From Candidatus Cloacimonadota bacterium (GTDB taxonomy: Bacteria; Muiribacteriota; UBA6191; JACPRK01): a DNA stretch of 9,763 nucleotides. Positions 1 to 5,057 of this stretch are shown here, piece by piece. The stretch is from positions 1-9,763 of the forward strand of contig JAJFLN010000789.1 of NCBI GenBank assembly GCA_021772705.1. The letters run 5' to 3'. Below the pieces are notes generated by a model. It was given only the letters and a program-made list of their open reading frames with translations. It searched no databases and had not been told where the DNA came from. Position numbers and translations under genes: made by a program. Each line of letters starts with the position of its first letter. The stretch's first letter is position 1.

Positions 1-40
1 ATGGCCTCTCCTGAAGGGATGACGCTCCAGAGACCGGCCG

Positions 41-47
41 GGAAGAG
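41..47 (+). promoter_or_regulatory. Ribosome binding site that selects the oxidoreductase start
   Basis: GGAAGAG lies 10 nt before the ATG at 58. The reading frame is open to the window edge with ATGs at 1 and 19, but MDR-family proteins begin with exactly the residues encoded from 58 (MKAIQI). This purine tract therefore supports 58 as the start over the upstream ATGs. Confidence 0.55.
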
Positions 48-57
48 CCTATTGACC

Positions 58-1089
58 ATGAAAGCCATCCAGATTCACGAACACGGGGACCTCGACCAGC
101 TTCGCTTCCATGATCTGCCTGACCCGGAAGCCGGTCCAGGACAGGTGCTGGTGCGCGTGAAGGCCTGCTCCCTGAATCACCTGGACCTCTGGGTTCGCCA
201 GGGCATCCCGGGAATGCAGATTCCCTTGCCACGGATTCCCGGCAGCGATGTATCCGGTGTGGTGGAGCAGATCGGCGACGGGGTGACCCGGTTCAGTGAA
301 GAGGACCAAGTGGTGGTAGCTCCCGGCCTGAGCTGCGGTGCTTGTGCTCCCTGCAGCTCCGGCTCCGACAACCAGTGCAGGAGTTACCGGCTCCTGGGAT
401 TGCTGGTCGACGGAGGCTGCGCGGATCGAATCGCCGTGCCGGAGCGGAACCTGTTCCTCAAACCACCGAAGCTGACATTCCCGGAAGCCGCCGCCGTGCC
501 CCTCGTCTTCATGACGGCCTGGAACATGCTCGTCAACCGGGCCGATGTCCAGGCCGGCGAGACCGCGCTCATCCATGCCGGCGGAAGCGGCCTCGGGTCC
601 GCGGCCATCCAGATTGCAAAGATGCTCCACGTCCGGGTACTGACCACCGTTGGCTCCACCCGGAAGGTCGCGCTGGCCGAGGAGCTGGGCGCCGATGCAG
701 TGATCAACTACGAGGAAACCGACTTTGCACAGGAAGTCCTTCGCCTCACGGATCGTCGAGGCGTCGATGTGGTCATCGAGCACATCGGCCCCAGCGTCTT
801 CGAGAGAAGCCTCCTTTGCATGGCTCGAAACGGTAGACTCGTCACCTGCGGCGCCACGACAGGTCCGAATGCCGCATTCGACCTCCGGCATCTGTTCTCC
901 AGACAGCTGAGCATCGTCGGCAGCTACATGGGAAGTCTGGGAGATCTGTCGGAGTGTCTGGACCGCCTCGATCAGGGCCGGTTGCGCCCCGTGGTCGATC
1001 AGGTCTATCCTTTCGAGGATATCCAGAACGCCCATCGATATGTCCAGGAACGCAGGAACTTCGGAAAGGTCGTCCTCTCCATGGAGTGA
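58..1089 (+). CDS. MDR-family zinc-binding NAD(P)H oxidoreductase (quinone oxidoreductase-like)
   Basis: Predicted 343-residue cytosolic medium-chain dehydrogenase/reductase. Residues 1-130 form the GroES-like domain and about 131-290 the Rossmann domain, with a glycine-rich dinucleotide motif AGGSGLG at 174-180. S200-R202-K203 after the second strand is typical of NADPH-preferring members. The structural zinc lobe is intact: C93, C96, C99 and C107 in C-x2-C-x2-C-x7-C spacing. The catalytic zinc ligands of classical alcohol dehydrogenases appear lost. The usual Cys is N40 (NHLD) and the His of the GHE motif is S63 (GSD), as in quinone oxidoreductase-like members. It probably uses NADPH to reduce an enone or quinone rather than oxidising an alcohol; the substrate is unknown. 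It is the only clear plus-strand gene in the left half and is convergent with the acyltransferase. Confidence 0.92.
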   Translation: MKAIQIHEHGDLDQLRFHDLPDPEAGPGQVLVRVKACSLNHLDLWVRQGIPGMQIPLPRIPGSDVSGVVEQIGDGVTRFSEEDQVVVAPGLSCGACAPCSSGSDNQCRSYRLLGLLVDGGCADRIAVPERNLFLKPPKLTFPEAAAVPLVFMTAWNMLVNRADVQAGETALIHAGGSGLGSAAIQIAKMLHVRVLTTVGSTRKVALAEELGADAVINYEETDFAQEVLRLTDRRGVDVVIEHIGPSVFERSLLCMARNGRLVTCGATTGPNAAFDLRHLFSRQLSIVGSYMGSLGDLSECLDRLDQGRLRPVVDQVYPFEDIQNAHRYVQERRNFGKVVLSME

Positions 1090-1160
1090 GGTCGTAACCG
1101 GATTCGACTGCAGGACAATTATCGTGGGAGAACGAAGCAAGGACGTGTGAACTTGTTCGA

Positions 1161-1181
1161 GGCCGCTGGTCTTCAGCGGTC
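1161..1181. terminator. Possible intergenic hairpin between convergent genes
   Basis: CCGCTG (1163-1168) and CAGCGG (1174-1179) form a perfect 6-bp stem with a 5-nt loop. It extends outwards by a G-T and a G-C pair. It sits in the 109-nt gap between the convergent oxidoreductase and acyltransferase genes, so it could end transcription from either side. No T-run follows on either strand, so it is not a canonical intrinsic terminator. Confidence 0.3.
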
Positions 1182-1198
1182 GTGGGCTTGCGCCTGGA

Positions 1199-1984
1199 TC
1201 ACGACTCCAGCGGCTCCGCCCCCTCCTCGGGATCGAGATGGGACCCGGCGGGGGGAAGCCCGAGCCGGGCTCGTCCTTCTTCGATGTTGCGAGCAAACCG
1301 CTCCCGGATGGCCAGAACATTCCGGGCGAGGCTCGCCCTGTCCCATCCGTCAGTCCGGATCGGCTCATCGACGACGACGTGGATCGTCCCTGATTTGAGA
1401 TTGAAGGTGCCCATGGGCATGTGGTCATAACAGTCGATCAACGTCACGGGAATGATGGGCACTCCCGTGTCCATGGCCAGACGGAAGGCCCCCTTCTTGA
1501 ACTTGGCCAGCTTGCCATCACGGCATCGAGTCCCCTCGGGGAACATGAGAGTGCACTGTCCCTCCTTCAGGAGGTTCGCCACTTTGTCCATGGCCTGAAT
1601 GGATTGGAGGCTGTCGTCCCGATCAATCCGAGGCTGATCCGTGATCCAGGCAAACCATCCCATGAACGGGACCCAGACCAGCTCTTTCTTGATGGGATAG
1701 AACATGGGTGCATCCAGAATGGTGGGGAAGACGAGAGCATCCAGTAGCCCCTGATGATTGGCCACGAAGATGCACGGCCGATGGGCGTCGAGATGCTCTC
1801 GGCCCTGAACCTCGACGTTCAGGGAGCAGGCGAGCAGGCTCAGCCGGGCCCACCGGGGCATGACATGCTTCAGGGCCTTCTGCTTGCCCATGCCGAGCAA
1901 CACGGCGATGATTCCGAAAGTGCAGAGGACCATTAGAATGATGACAGCCAGTCCCACCCGGACTCCGAAGACCAGCTGCCGCAT
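1199..1984 (-). CDS. plsC: 1-acyl-sn-glycerol-3-phosphate acyltransferase (PlsC family)
   Basis: Predicted 261-residue membrane-anchored acyltransferase of the PlsC/LPLAT family, which moves an acyl group onto lysophosphatidate to make phosphatidate. An N-terminal hydrophobic helix (about residues 8-32) should anchor it in the inner membrane. Counting from a GTG one codon upstream, the family motifs are N77-H78-x4-D83 (catalytic His/Asp), a substrate-site block around 115-124, FPEGTR at 149-154, and a GVPIIPV block at 175-181. The acidic C-terminal tail is not conserved. The ATG at 1984 follows the phosphodiesterase stop by 8 nt and has only a weak Shine-Dalgarno, so translation probably relies on coupling to that gene. 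A GTG at 1985-1987 is an equally possible start. Which lysolipid it acylates cannot be read from the sequence; the family assignment is firm. Confidence 0.93.
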   Translation of the reverse strand: MRQLVFGVRVGLAVIILMVLCTFGIIAVLLGMGKQKALKHVMPRWARLSLLACSLNVEVQGREHLDAHRPCIFVANHQGLLDALVFPTILDAPMFYPIKKELVWVPFMGWFAWITDQPRIDRDDSLQSIQAMDKVANLLKEGQCTLMFPEGTRCRDGKLAKFKKGAFRLAMDTGVPIIPVTLIDCYDHMPMGTFNLKSGTIHVVVDEPIRTDGWDRASLARNVLAIRERFARNIEEGRARLGLPPAGSHLDPEEGAEPLES

Positions 1985-1992
1985 CACGTCGC

Positions 1993-3024
1993 TCAGAACC
2001 GGACTGGCCGGGCCTGGTGCAGGACCTCGAGAGGCAAGCCCGCCTTCTTCAGGAGATCCAGTTCGTCGACGACCTTGGAATAGCTGGTGGGTTTGATGTG
2101 GTGGATCAGTATCCGCACATCTCGGAGATGATCCGCCACGGCCTTGGCCAGATCCTGGGCAGCGACGATCTCGAACTCCTCCGGCAGATCTTCCGTCGGG
2201 ATGGCTCCCGTCAGGGAGTTCAACTCGAGTACCAGTGAAGCCGGTGTCAGGTGACCGGTCCTGACGGCCAGGGGTTCCTTCGCGGTGTCGAAGGAGACCT
2301 CCAGCGAAACGGCCCGCAGCTTGCCGGACTTGAGAAGGTTCCGGCCCCGCTTCCAGATCGGCTTCGATCGGCCTGTATCTCCGAGATGAATGAATGCGCT
2401 ACCGTCATCGGCGGTGAAGACGAATCCGCTGCTCGGAACGGGATGAGCGAGGGGGTAAAGTTCGACGTCGAACCCGCCCAGCTTCGATGGCTTCTCTTCC
2501 TCCAGCACCACCAGTGGAAAGGCGGGCTTCTCGGCGCTCGGGACGTGTGTGAAGTTACCCCATGCAGGCTTGCTGAAGTAGACATCCCTGTAGGCCTGAA
2601 TGGTGGCCTCGTTGCCACAGATGGAGGTCTGGGTCCCGGCCAGCTTTCCCGACAGATGTATGGGCGACTTCAGCACCACTCCGTAGTTGTGGTCCAGATG
2701 GGAATGGGTGATCAGGATGGCCTGAACCGTGGCCAGGACATCGGCCACTCCCGCCATCCTCTTGCTCCAGGTGAAGTTGGCGGAATCGAGTCCCTTCCAC
2801 TTGATGATTCCCGAGACAGGCGAGCCGCCGTCGATCATGAGTGCCGTCTCTTCATTCCCCGCCTCCCTGAGCAGAAAGCAGCTCGAGTTGGACTCCACTT
2901 CTCCGCCGAAGACACCCAAGGGGATGAGCTCGAACCTTACTGGCGGAGGGCCTCCGAAGGCAATCGAACCTCCTGCCGAACCGATGATGAGAAGGTAAAC
3001 GACCAGAAACATGCAGGGTCTCAA
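1993..3024 (-). CDS. Exported class II 3',5'-cyclic-nucleotide phosphodiesterase
   Basis: Predicted 343-residue metallo-beta-lactamase-fold hydrolase of the class II cyclic nucleotide phosphodiesterase family, whose members include yeast PDE1 and the periplasmic CpdP of Vibrio fischeri. The signature H107-S-H109-L-D111-H112-N-Y-G, followed by KSP, matches the family pattern except for N where a hydrophobic residue is usual. Other probable metal or active-site residues are H194, D216 (HLGDTG), H258 (GHLTP) and H308/H309 (HHIKPTS). Residues 1-24 look like a Sec signal peptide, so it should act outside the cytoplasm, plausibly hydrolysing external or periplasmic cAMP. The start is TTG at 3022-3024, preceded by GAGGAG at 7 nt. 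The in-frame ATG at 3010-3012 has no such site and would drop the n-region arginine. It is followed 8 nt later by plsC. Confidence 0.9.
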   Translation of the reverse strand: MRPCMFLVVYLLIIGSAGGSIAFGGPPPVRFELIPLGVFGGEVESNSSCFLLREAGNEETALMIDGGSPVSGIIKWKGLDSANFTWSKRMAGVADVLATVQAILITHSHLDHNYGVVLKSPIHLSGKLAGTQTSICGNEATIQAYRDVYFSKPAWGNFTHVPSAEKPAFPLVVLEEEKPSKLGGFDVELYPLAHPVPSSGFVFTADDGSAFIHLGDTGRSKPIWKRGRNLLKSGKLRAVSLEVSFDTAKEPLAVRTGHLTPASLVLELNSLTGAIPTEDLPEEFEIVAAQDLAKAVADHLRDVRILIHHIKPTSYSKVVDELDLLKKAGLPLEVLHQARPVRF

Positions 3025-3031
3025 GACACCA

Positions 3032-3037
3032 CTCCTC
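3032..3037 (-). promoter_or_regulatory. Strong Shine-Dalgarno deciding a TTG start
   Basis: On the minus strand this reads GAGGAG and is separated by 7 nt from the TTG at 3022-3024, which is near-ideal spacing. It argues for the TTG start of the phosphodiesterase over the ATG 12 nt downstream. Confidence 0.75.
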
Positions 3038-3047
3038 GCCTGTAGAA

Positions 3048-3065
3048 CCGGCGGGGCGCCGCCGG
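3048..3065 (-). promoter_or_regulatory. GC-rich leader hairpin before the phosphodiesterase gene
   Basis: CCGGCGG (3048-3054) and CCGCCGG (3059-3065) form a perfect 7-bp stem with a 4-nt loop. On the minus strand it lies 10 nt upstream of the Shine-Dalgarno at 3032-3037. It could modulate translation or be incidental to high GC. No riboswitch family is recognisable. Confidence 0.35.
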
Positions 3066-3114
3066 GCTGGCCTGGATCCGGATAGTCGGGATTCCAGGCT
3101 GTGAGTACGGCGCG

Positions 3115-3120
3115 ATCATA
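3115..3120 (-). promoter_or_regulatory. Possible -10 element for the phosphodiesterase-plsC unit
   Basis: On the minus strand this reads TATGAT, one mismatch from TATAAT, about 90 nt upstream of the TTG start. No convincing -35 hexamer lies 16-18 nt upstream. Instead the 17-bp repeat at 3142-3158 sits 21 nt upstream of the hexamer, where an activator could replace -35 contacts. This is inferred from position and sequence only. Confidence 0.3.
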
Positions 3121-3141
3121 TCACGGTCCTGGCGTCAGCCA

Positions 3142-3158
3142 CGATCGATCGGCGCCGG
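3142..3158. repeat. 17-bp direct repeat, copy 1 (upstream of phosphodiesterase)
   Basis: CGATCGATCGGCGCCGG occurs here and exactly again at 4353-4369, same orientation. This copy lies in the 145-nt gap between the 54-residue membrane protein gene and the phosphodiesterase gene, 118 nt upstream of the latter's start. Both copies being intergenic and gene-upstream suggests a shared regulatory site rather than a coding repeat. Confidence 0.7.
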
Positions 3159-3169
3159 CAGCGGCTCCC

Positions 3170-3334
3170 CTAACGGAAGAAGTGAAGGACCGCCATGTAA
3201 ATGATGAAGGCCCCGAGCCCGAAGACGATGAAGAAGTTCGAGAAGGCGTAGGTCAGCAGTGCTAAAACAGCCGAGGCGAACGAGGATGCAAGGCGGGAGG
3301 CCAGTTCAAAAGGGGCTGTCAGGAGGCGTTTCAT
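3170..3334 (-). CDS. 54-residue single-pass membrane protein, translationally coupled to the RING gene
   Basis: Small protein starting MKRLLTAPFE with a basic, amphipathic N-terminal half (about residues 1-25). A strongly hydrophobic segment runs from about 33 to 51 and the end is LHFFR. It has no recognisable family. Its ATG (3332-3334) overlaps the TGA of the RING/zinc-ribbon gene (3331-3333) as ATGA, and there is no Shine-Dalgarno of its own. This is the classic arrangement for translational coupling and suggests the two products work together at the membrane. The frame stays open far upstream, opposite and across the RING gene. Only these last codons look like protein; the upstream part is a low-complexity, Arg-rich shadow. 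Confidence 0.72.
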   Translation of the reverse strand: MKRLLTAPFELASRLASSFASAVLALLTYAFSNFFIVFGLGAFIIYMAVLHFFR

Positions 3335-4296
3335 TGCACGGGGTTGGCCGGCAGAGAAGGAAACTCGGGGAACTCGGGAAGCGAGGGGGCCGGCGGCCGC
3401 TCTCGTCTGAAGAACTCCCAGGTCGATGGCAGAAACCAGGATATCAGCATGGCCAGGCCGAATATCGTCCCAACGGGGAAGACCGAAAGGAGAATCAGGC
3501 TGACGGGTAGCTGCATCCATCTGGCCCAGCGCCGGCCCATACCATAGTAGCTCCCCATCAAGTGCAGCATTAACCCGGCAACGACCAGGAGGGGCCCGAC
3601 GGTGGCGTAGGTCATCACGGTCTGCAGATACCATCCACAGGCAACGGTGGGCCCCCCGTAGTTCAGATGCCAGAGCCCGGCGAGACCCTGGAGGCTCATC
3701 CAGGTGCCGAAGACGGCGACTCCGATGGAAGCAATCCGGTCCAGGCTCCTGACGACCATGACGCCGGCAGGCACGAGTGGCTTGTTCCTCCGAGGCACCA
3801 TCGAAGGATCGAGCTTTGCCGCCTTTGCGATGGGGAAGTCGCAATAGGCGCAGGACTCGACGAATCCAGGGTTTACGGAGTGGCACTCGGGACAGTACTG
3901 GGTGCCGCCGGTGATCCGAGGGTACTCGGCGTCCAGAAGGCACTGGTGAGGCTCGGCGTGCTCCAGATCTCCGGGCTCTAGCCTGGCGACAGCACTCCCG
4001 GCCTGTGACGGGACGAGGGCCGCGGAGTCGTCTTCGGCCTGAGAAACGACGGGCAACGTGGAGGCCTCGCCGCTGAGCTGATCCATCCCGCACACCAGGA
4101 AACGACTCTCGTGGCAGGCGTAGACGGAACAGGTGCCCGTGTACTCCCAGCAGAGACGGTGATGCAGGGTCGAACAACTCCGGCAGGAGACCCCTCCACT
4201 GCTGAAGGTGATCGCCTCCCCGCATACCTTGCAAAGGAATTCTTCTTTGTCTCCGACTGCCACGATGTCGCCTGCCGGCCTCGCTCCGGCCCTCAA
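3331..4296 (-). CDS. Membrane protein with N-terminal prokaryotic RING-type zinc finger and a zinc ribbon
   Basis: Predicted 321 residues. The N-terminal module has C22-x2-C25, C38-x2-C41, H45/H46, C49, C56 and C61, with a CWEYTGTCSVYAC core. This resembles the prokaryotic RING finger family 1 pattern (HxxCW...GC...C). A linker of about 70 residues follows, then a second zinc ribbon, C135-x2-C138 and C149-x2-C152. Three hydrophobic segments lie at about 184-208, 225-250 and 258-287. The cytoplasmic-looking tail is rich in Pro and Glu (PEFPEF). Function is unknown; two zinc modules ahead of membrane helices suggest a membrane-tethered protein-binding or sensing role. No ubiquitin-like, E1 or E2 gene is nearby. 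The longest start is TTG at 4296, immediately after a stop and with GGAGG too far upstream (19 nt). GTG at 4261-4263 is the alternative and would keep all cysteines. Confidence 0.85.
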   Translation of the reverse strand: MRAGARPAGDIVAVGDKEEFLCKVCGEAITFSSGGVSCRSCSTLHHRLCWEYTGTCSVYACHESRFLVCGMDQLSGEASTLPVVSQAEDDSAALVPSQAGSAVARLEPGDLEHAEPHQCLLDAEYPRITGGTQYCPECHSVNPGFVESCAYCDFPIAKAAKLDPSMVPRRNKPLVPAGVMVVRSLDRIASIGVAVFGTWMSLQGLAGLWHLNYGGPTVACGWYLQTVMTYATVGPLLVVAGLMLHLMGSYYGMGRRWARWMQLPVSLILLSVFPVGTIFGLAMLISWFLPSTWEFFRRERPPAPSLPEFPEFPSLPANPVQ

Positions 4297-4352
4297 TCAG
4301 CATGCACTGAGACAGCCTCCGGTTGCCAGGGTTCCGGGATATCGTTTCTGGC

Positions 4353-4369
4353 CGATCGATCGGCGCCGG
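4353..4369. repeat. 17-bp direct repeat, copy 2, within a palindrome
   Basis: Identical to 3142-3158. Here it overlaps the perfect 14-bp palindrome GCCGATCGATCGGC at 4351-4364. It lies 57 nt upstream of the RING gene's TTG and about 145 nt upstream of the sigma-54 core promoter, so it could serve either divergent gene as an operator or enhancer site. Confidence 0.7.
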
Positions 4370-4405
4370 GATTCAGGGGGACCTTGAAGCTCGCGGCAGT
4401 TCGAG

Positions 4406-4426
4406 GGGGAGGAAACCGCTCTCCCC
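4406..4426. promoter_or_regulatory. Candidate upstream activator site (inverted repeat)
   Basis: GGGGAG (4406-4411), 9-nt spacer, CTCCCC (4421-4426). A further CTCCCCC lies at 4438-4444. The dyad centre is about 109 bp upstream of the predicted transcription start of the sigma-54 promoter, a usual distance for NtrC-family enhancers. Binding by the neighbouring response regulator is inferred only from position and symmetry. Confidence 0.35.
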
Positions 4427-4498
4427 ATGGAGGAATTCTCCCCCGTTCTTCAGGGGCTCCTCTAGCAGATTCCTTTGTGGGTGCCGCCTCTGCAAGTT

Positions 4499-4514
4499 TG
4501 GCCGGGTCCTTGCT
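4499..4514 (+). promoter_or_regulatory. Sigma-54 (-24/-12) promoter for the lipoprotein gene
   Basis: TGGCCGGGTCCTTGCT matches the consensus TGGCACGN4TTGCW at TGGC, the following G, TTGC and the final W. The invariant GG and GC are separated by exactly 10 nt. It faces the lipoprotein gene, with a predicted start near 4525 and a leader of about 70 nt. A sigma-54-dependent response regulator is encoded immediately beyond that gene, which makes functional use more likely. Confidence 0.7.
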
Positions 4515-4577
4515 CTGTGACTGGCGACCCCGATTCAAACACCAGTAGAACACTGCACCAAGGCTGGCTCTCTTGCC

Positions 4578-4584
4578 GGAGGAG
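4578..4584 (+). promoter_or_regulatory. Ribosome binding site of the lipoprotein gene
   Basis: GGAGGAG ends 12 nt before the ATG at 4597. An ATG-less start at 4573 would lie before this site, so the Shine-Dalgarno picks 4597, from which a signal peptide is encoded. Confidence 0.7.
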
Positions 4585-4596
4585 ACAAACAACACC

Positions 4597-4785
4597 ATGA
4601 GACGGACACTGCTCGCAACCATCCTCGCAGTCCTGACGATTCTCGACGCTGGCTGCGGTCAGGGTAGCGGTTTCCCCGGTAGCTCGAACCTGGCGGCACG
4701 CCGCGGCGGCTCATCAGGCGGCCTGTTTGGCGGCTCTTCGGGTGGTGGCGGCAACTGTCCTCCCGGTGCCTCCGGCGGTGGTTGA
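4597..4785 (+). CDS. Gly/Ser-rich putative lipoprotein, ended by an in-frame TGA
   Basis: Encodes 62 residues up to a TGA at 4783-4785. Residues 1-19 form a short signal peptide: MRR, then a hydrophobic stretch. It ends in LDAGC with C20 as candidate lipidation site. D17 at position -3 is unusual for a lipobox, so lipidation is probable but not certain. The mature part is low-complexity Gly/Ser (GGSSGG, GGSSGGGG) with one further Cys. The same frame stays open past the TGA with the same composition to tandem TAG codons at 5050-5055, so the intended product may be 151 residues. It is transcribed from the sigma-54 promoter at 4499-4514 and is convergent with the response regulator gene. A proline-rich ORF opposite (4659-4967, minus) is the competing reading; signal peptide, Shine-Dalgarno and promoter favour this one. 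Confidence 0.65.
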   Translation: MRRTLLATILAVLTILDAGCGQGSGFPGSSNLAARRGGSSGGLFGGSSGGGGNCPPGASGGG

Positions 4786-4797
4786 GGCGGGTCCAGT

Positions 4798-4816
4798 GGC
4801 GGCCAGGTTGGCCGCC
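4798..4816 (+). other. Perfect hairpin 12 nt after the in-frame TGA
   Basis: GGCGGCCA (4798-4805), loop GGT (4806-4808), TGGCCGCC (4809-4816). The stem is 8 perfect base pairs and starts 12 nt after the TGA, with a G-initial loop 20 nt after it. Bacterial selenocysteine insertion elements lie in this position with G in the apical loop. It lacks the bulged U of the E. coli element. A GC-rich Gly-coding tract could produce it by chance, and without a T-run it is not an intrinsic terminator. Confidence 0.45.
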
Positions 4817-5001
4817 GCGATCCACTGGGTCCCTCTGGTCCCAGCGCACCCACTGAGTCTGGCTCTGTCGACGGCGCGAGCACCGGCACCGGTTCTCTCG
4901 ACGGAGGCTCCACCACTTTGACAGTGGACGACAGTGGCAGCGGCACTCCCCCGATCCAGAACGACACGTCCTCAGGCGGCGGTTCTGCCGGCTCGGACTC
5001 T

Positions 5002-5034
5002 TCGATGGCAGGATCGGGATCATCGATGGCAGGA
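5002..5034 (+). repeat. Tandem 21-bp coding repeat
   Basis: TCGATGGCAGGA occurs at 5002-5013 and 5023-5034, in frame at 21-nt spacing. It encodes two copies of a seven-residue unit SSMAGSx at the C-terminus of the extended lipoprotein frame. In-frame spacing supports this frame having been translated. Confidence 0.6.
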
Positions 5035-5057
5035 AGCCACTCGTCCCGGTAGTAGCG

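Larger units (their letters stand above)
4297..4596. other. Divergent control region between RING gene and lipoprotein gene
   Basis: These 300 nt contain no convincing gene; the ORFs across them are short, compositionally odd and lack family features. They hold one copy of the 17-bp repeat (4353-4369) inside a 14-bp palindrome (4351-4364). They also hold GGGGAG/CTCCCC inverted repeats (4405-4444), a sigma-54-type promoter facing right (4499-4514) and the lipoprotein Shine-Dalgarno. No clear sigma-70 promoter for the leftward RING gene could be identified. Confidence 0.6.
4783..5052 (+). pseudogene. In-frame continuation of the lipoprotein beyond the TGA
   Basis: After TGA (codon 63 from the ATG at 4597) the frame is open for 88 codons. 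It encodes Gly/Ser/Thr/Asp-rich sequence (GGSSGG just after the stop, then STGTGSLDGGSTT, then a SSMAGS repeat) and ends at TAG TAG (5050-5055). Composition matches the first part closely. The end falls 5 nt before the end of the convergent regulator gene. Options are a recent nonsense change (for example from a Gly GGA codon), a sequencing error, or recoding of UGA. The sequence alone does not decide. Confidence 0.6.

Noticed and set aside
49..1428. 459-codon minus-strand ORF over the oxidoreductase
   Set aside because: Antisense shadow of a clear MDR-family gene. It has no recognisable domain and also runs across the end of plsC.
2251..3045. 264-codon plus-strand ORF opposite the phosphodiesterase
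   Set aside because: Antisense shadow; the minus frame carries the HSHLDH motif, signal peptide and Shine-Dalgarno.
3331..4296. A bacterial ubiquitin-like conjugation system, suggested by the RING finger
   Set aside because: No E1, E2, ubiquitin-like or JAB-protease gene is in the window, and prokaryotic RING-type fingers often occur without them.
3335..4303. Long minus-strand frame upstream of the 54-residue protein, starting ATG 4303
   Set aside because: Arg- and Ser-rich shadow overlapping the RING gene. The alternative frame has ordered cysteine motifs and membrane helices. Only the last 54 codons (3170-3334) look like protein.
4659..4967. Proline-rich 102-codon minus-strand ORF opposite the lipoprotein
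   Set aside because: Pro runs arise from the complement of Gly/Ser codons. It has no Shine-Dalgarno or signal, whereas the plus frame has a sigma-54 promoter, Shine-Dalgarno and signal peptide. Kept in mind because it lacks an internal stop.
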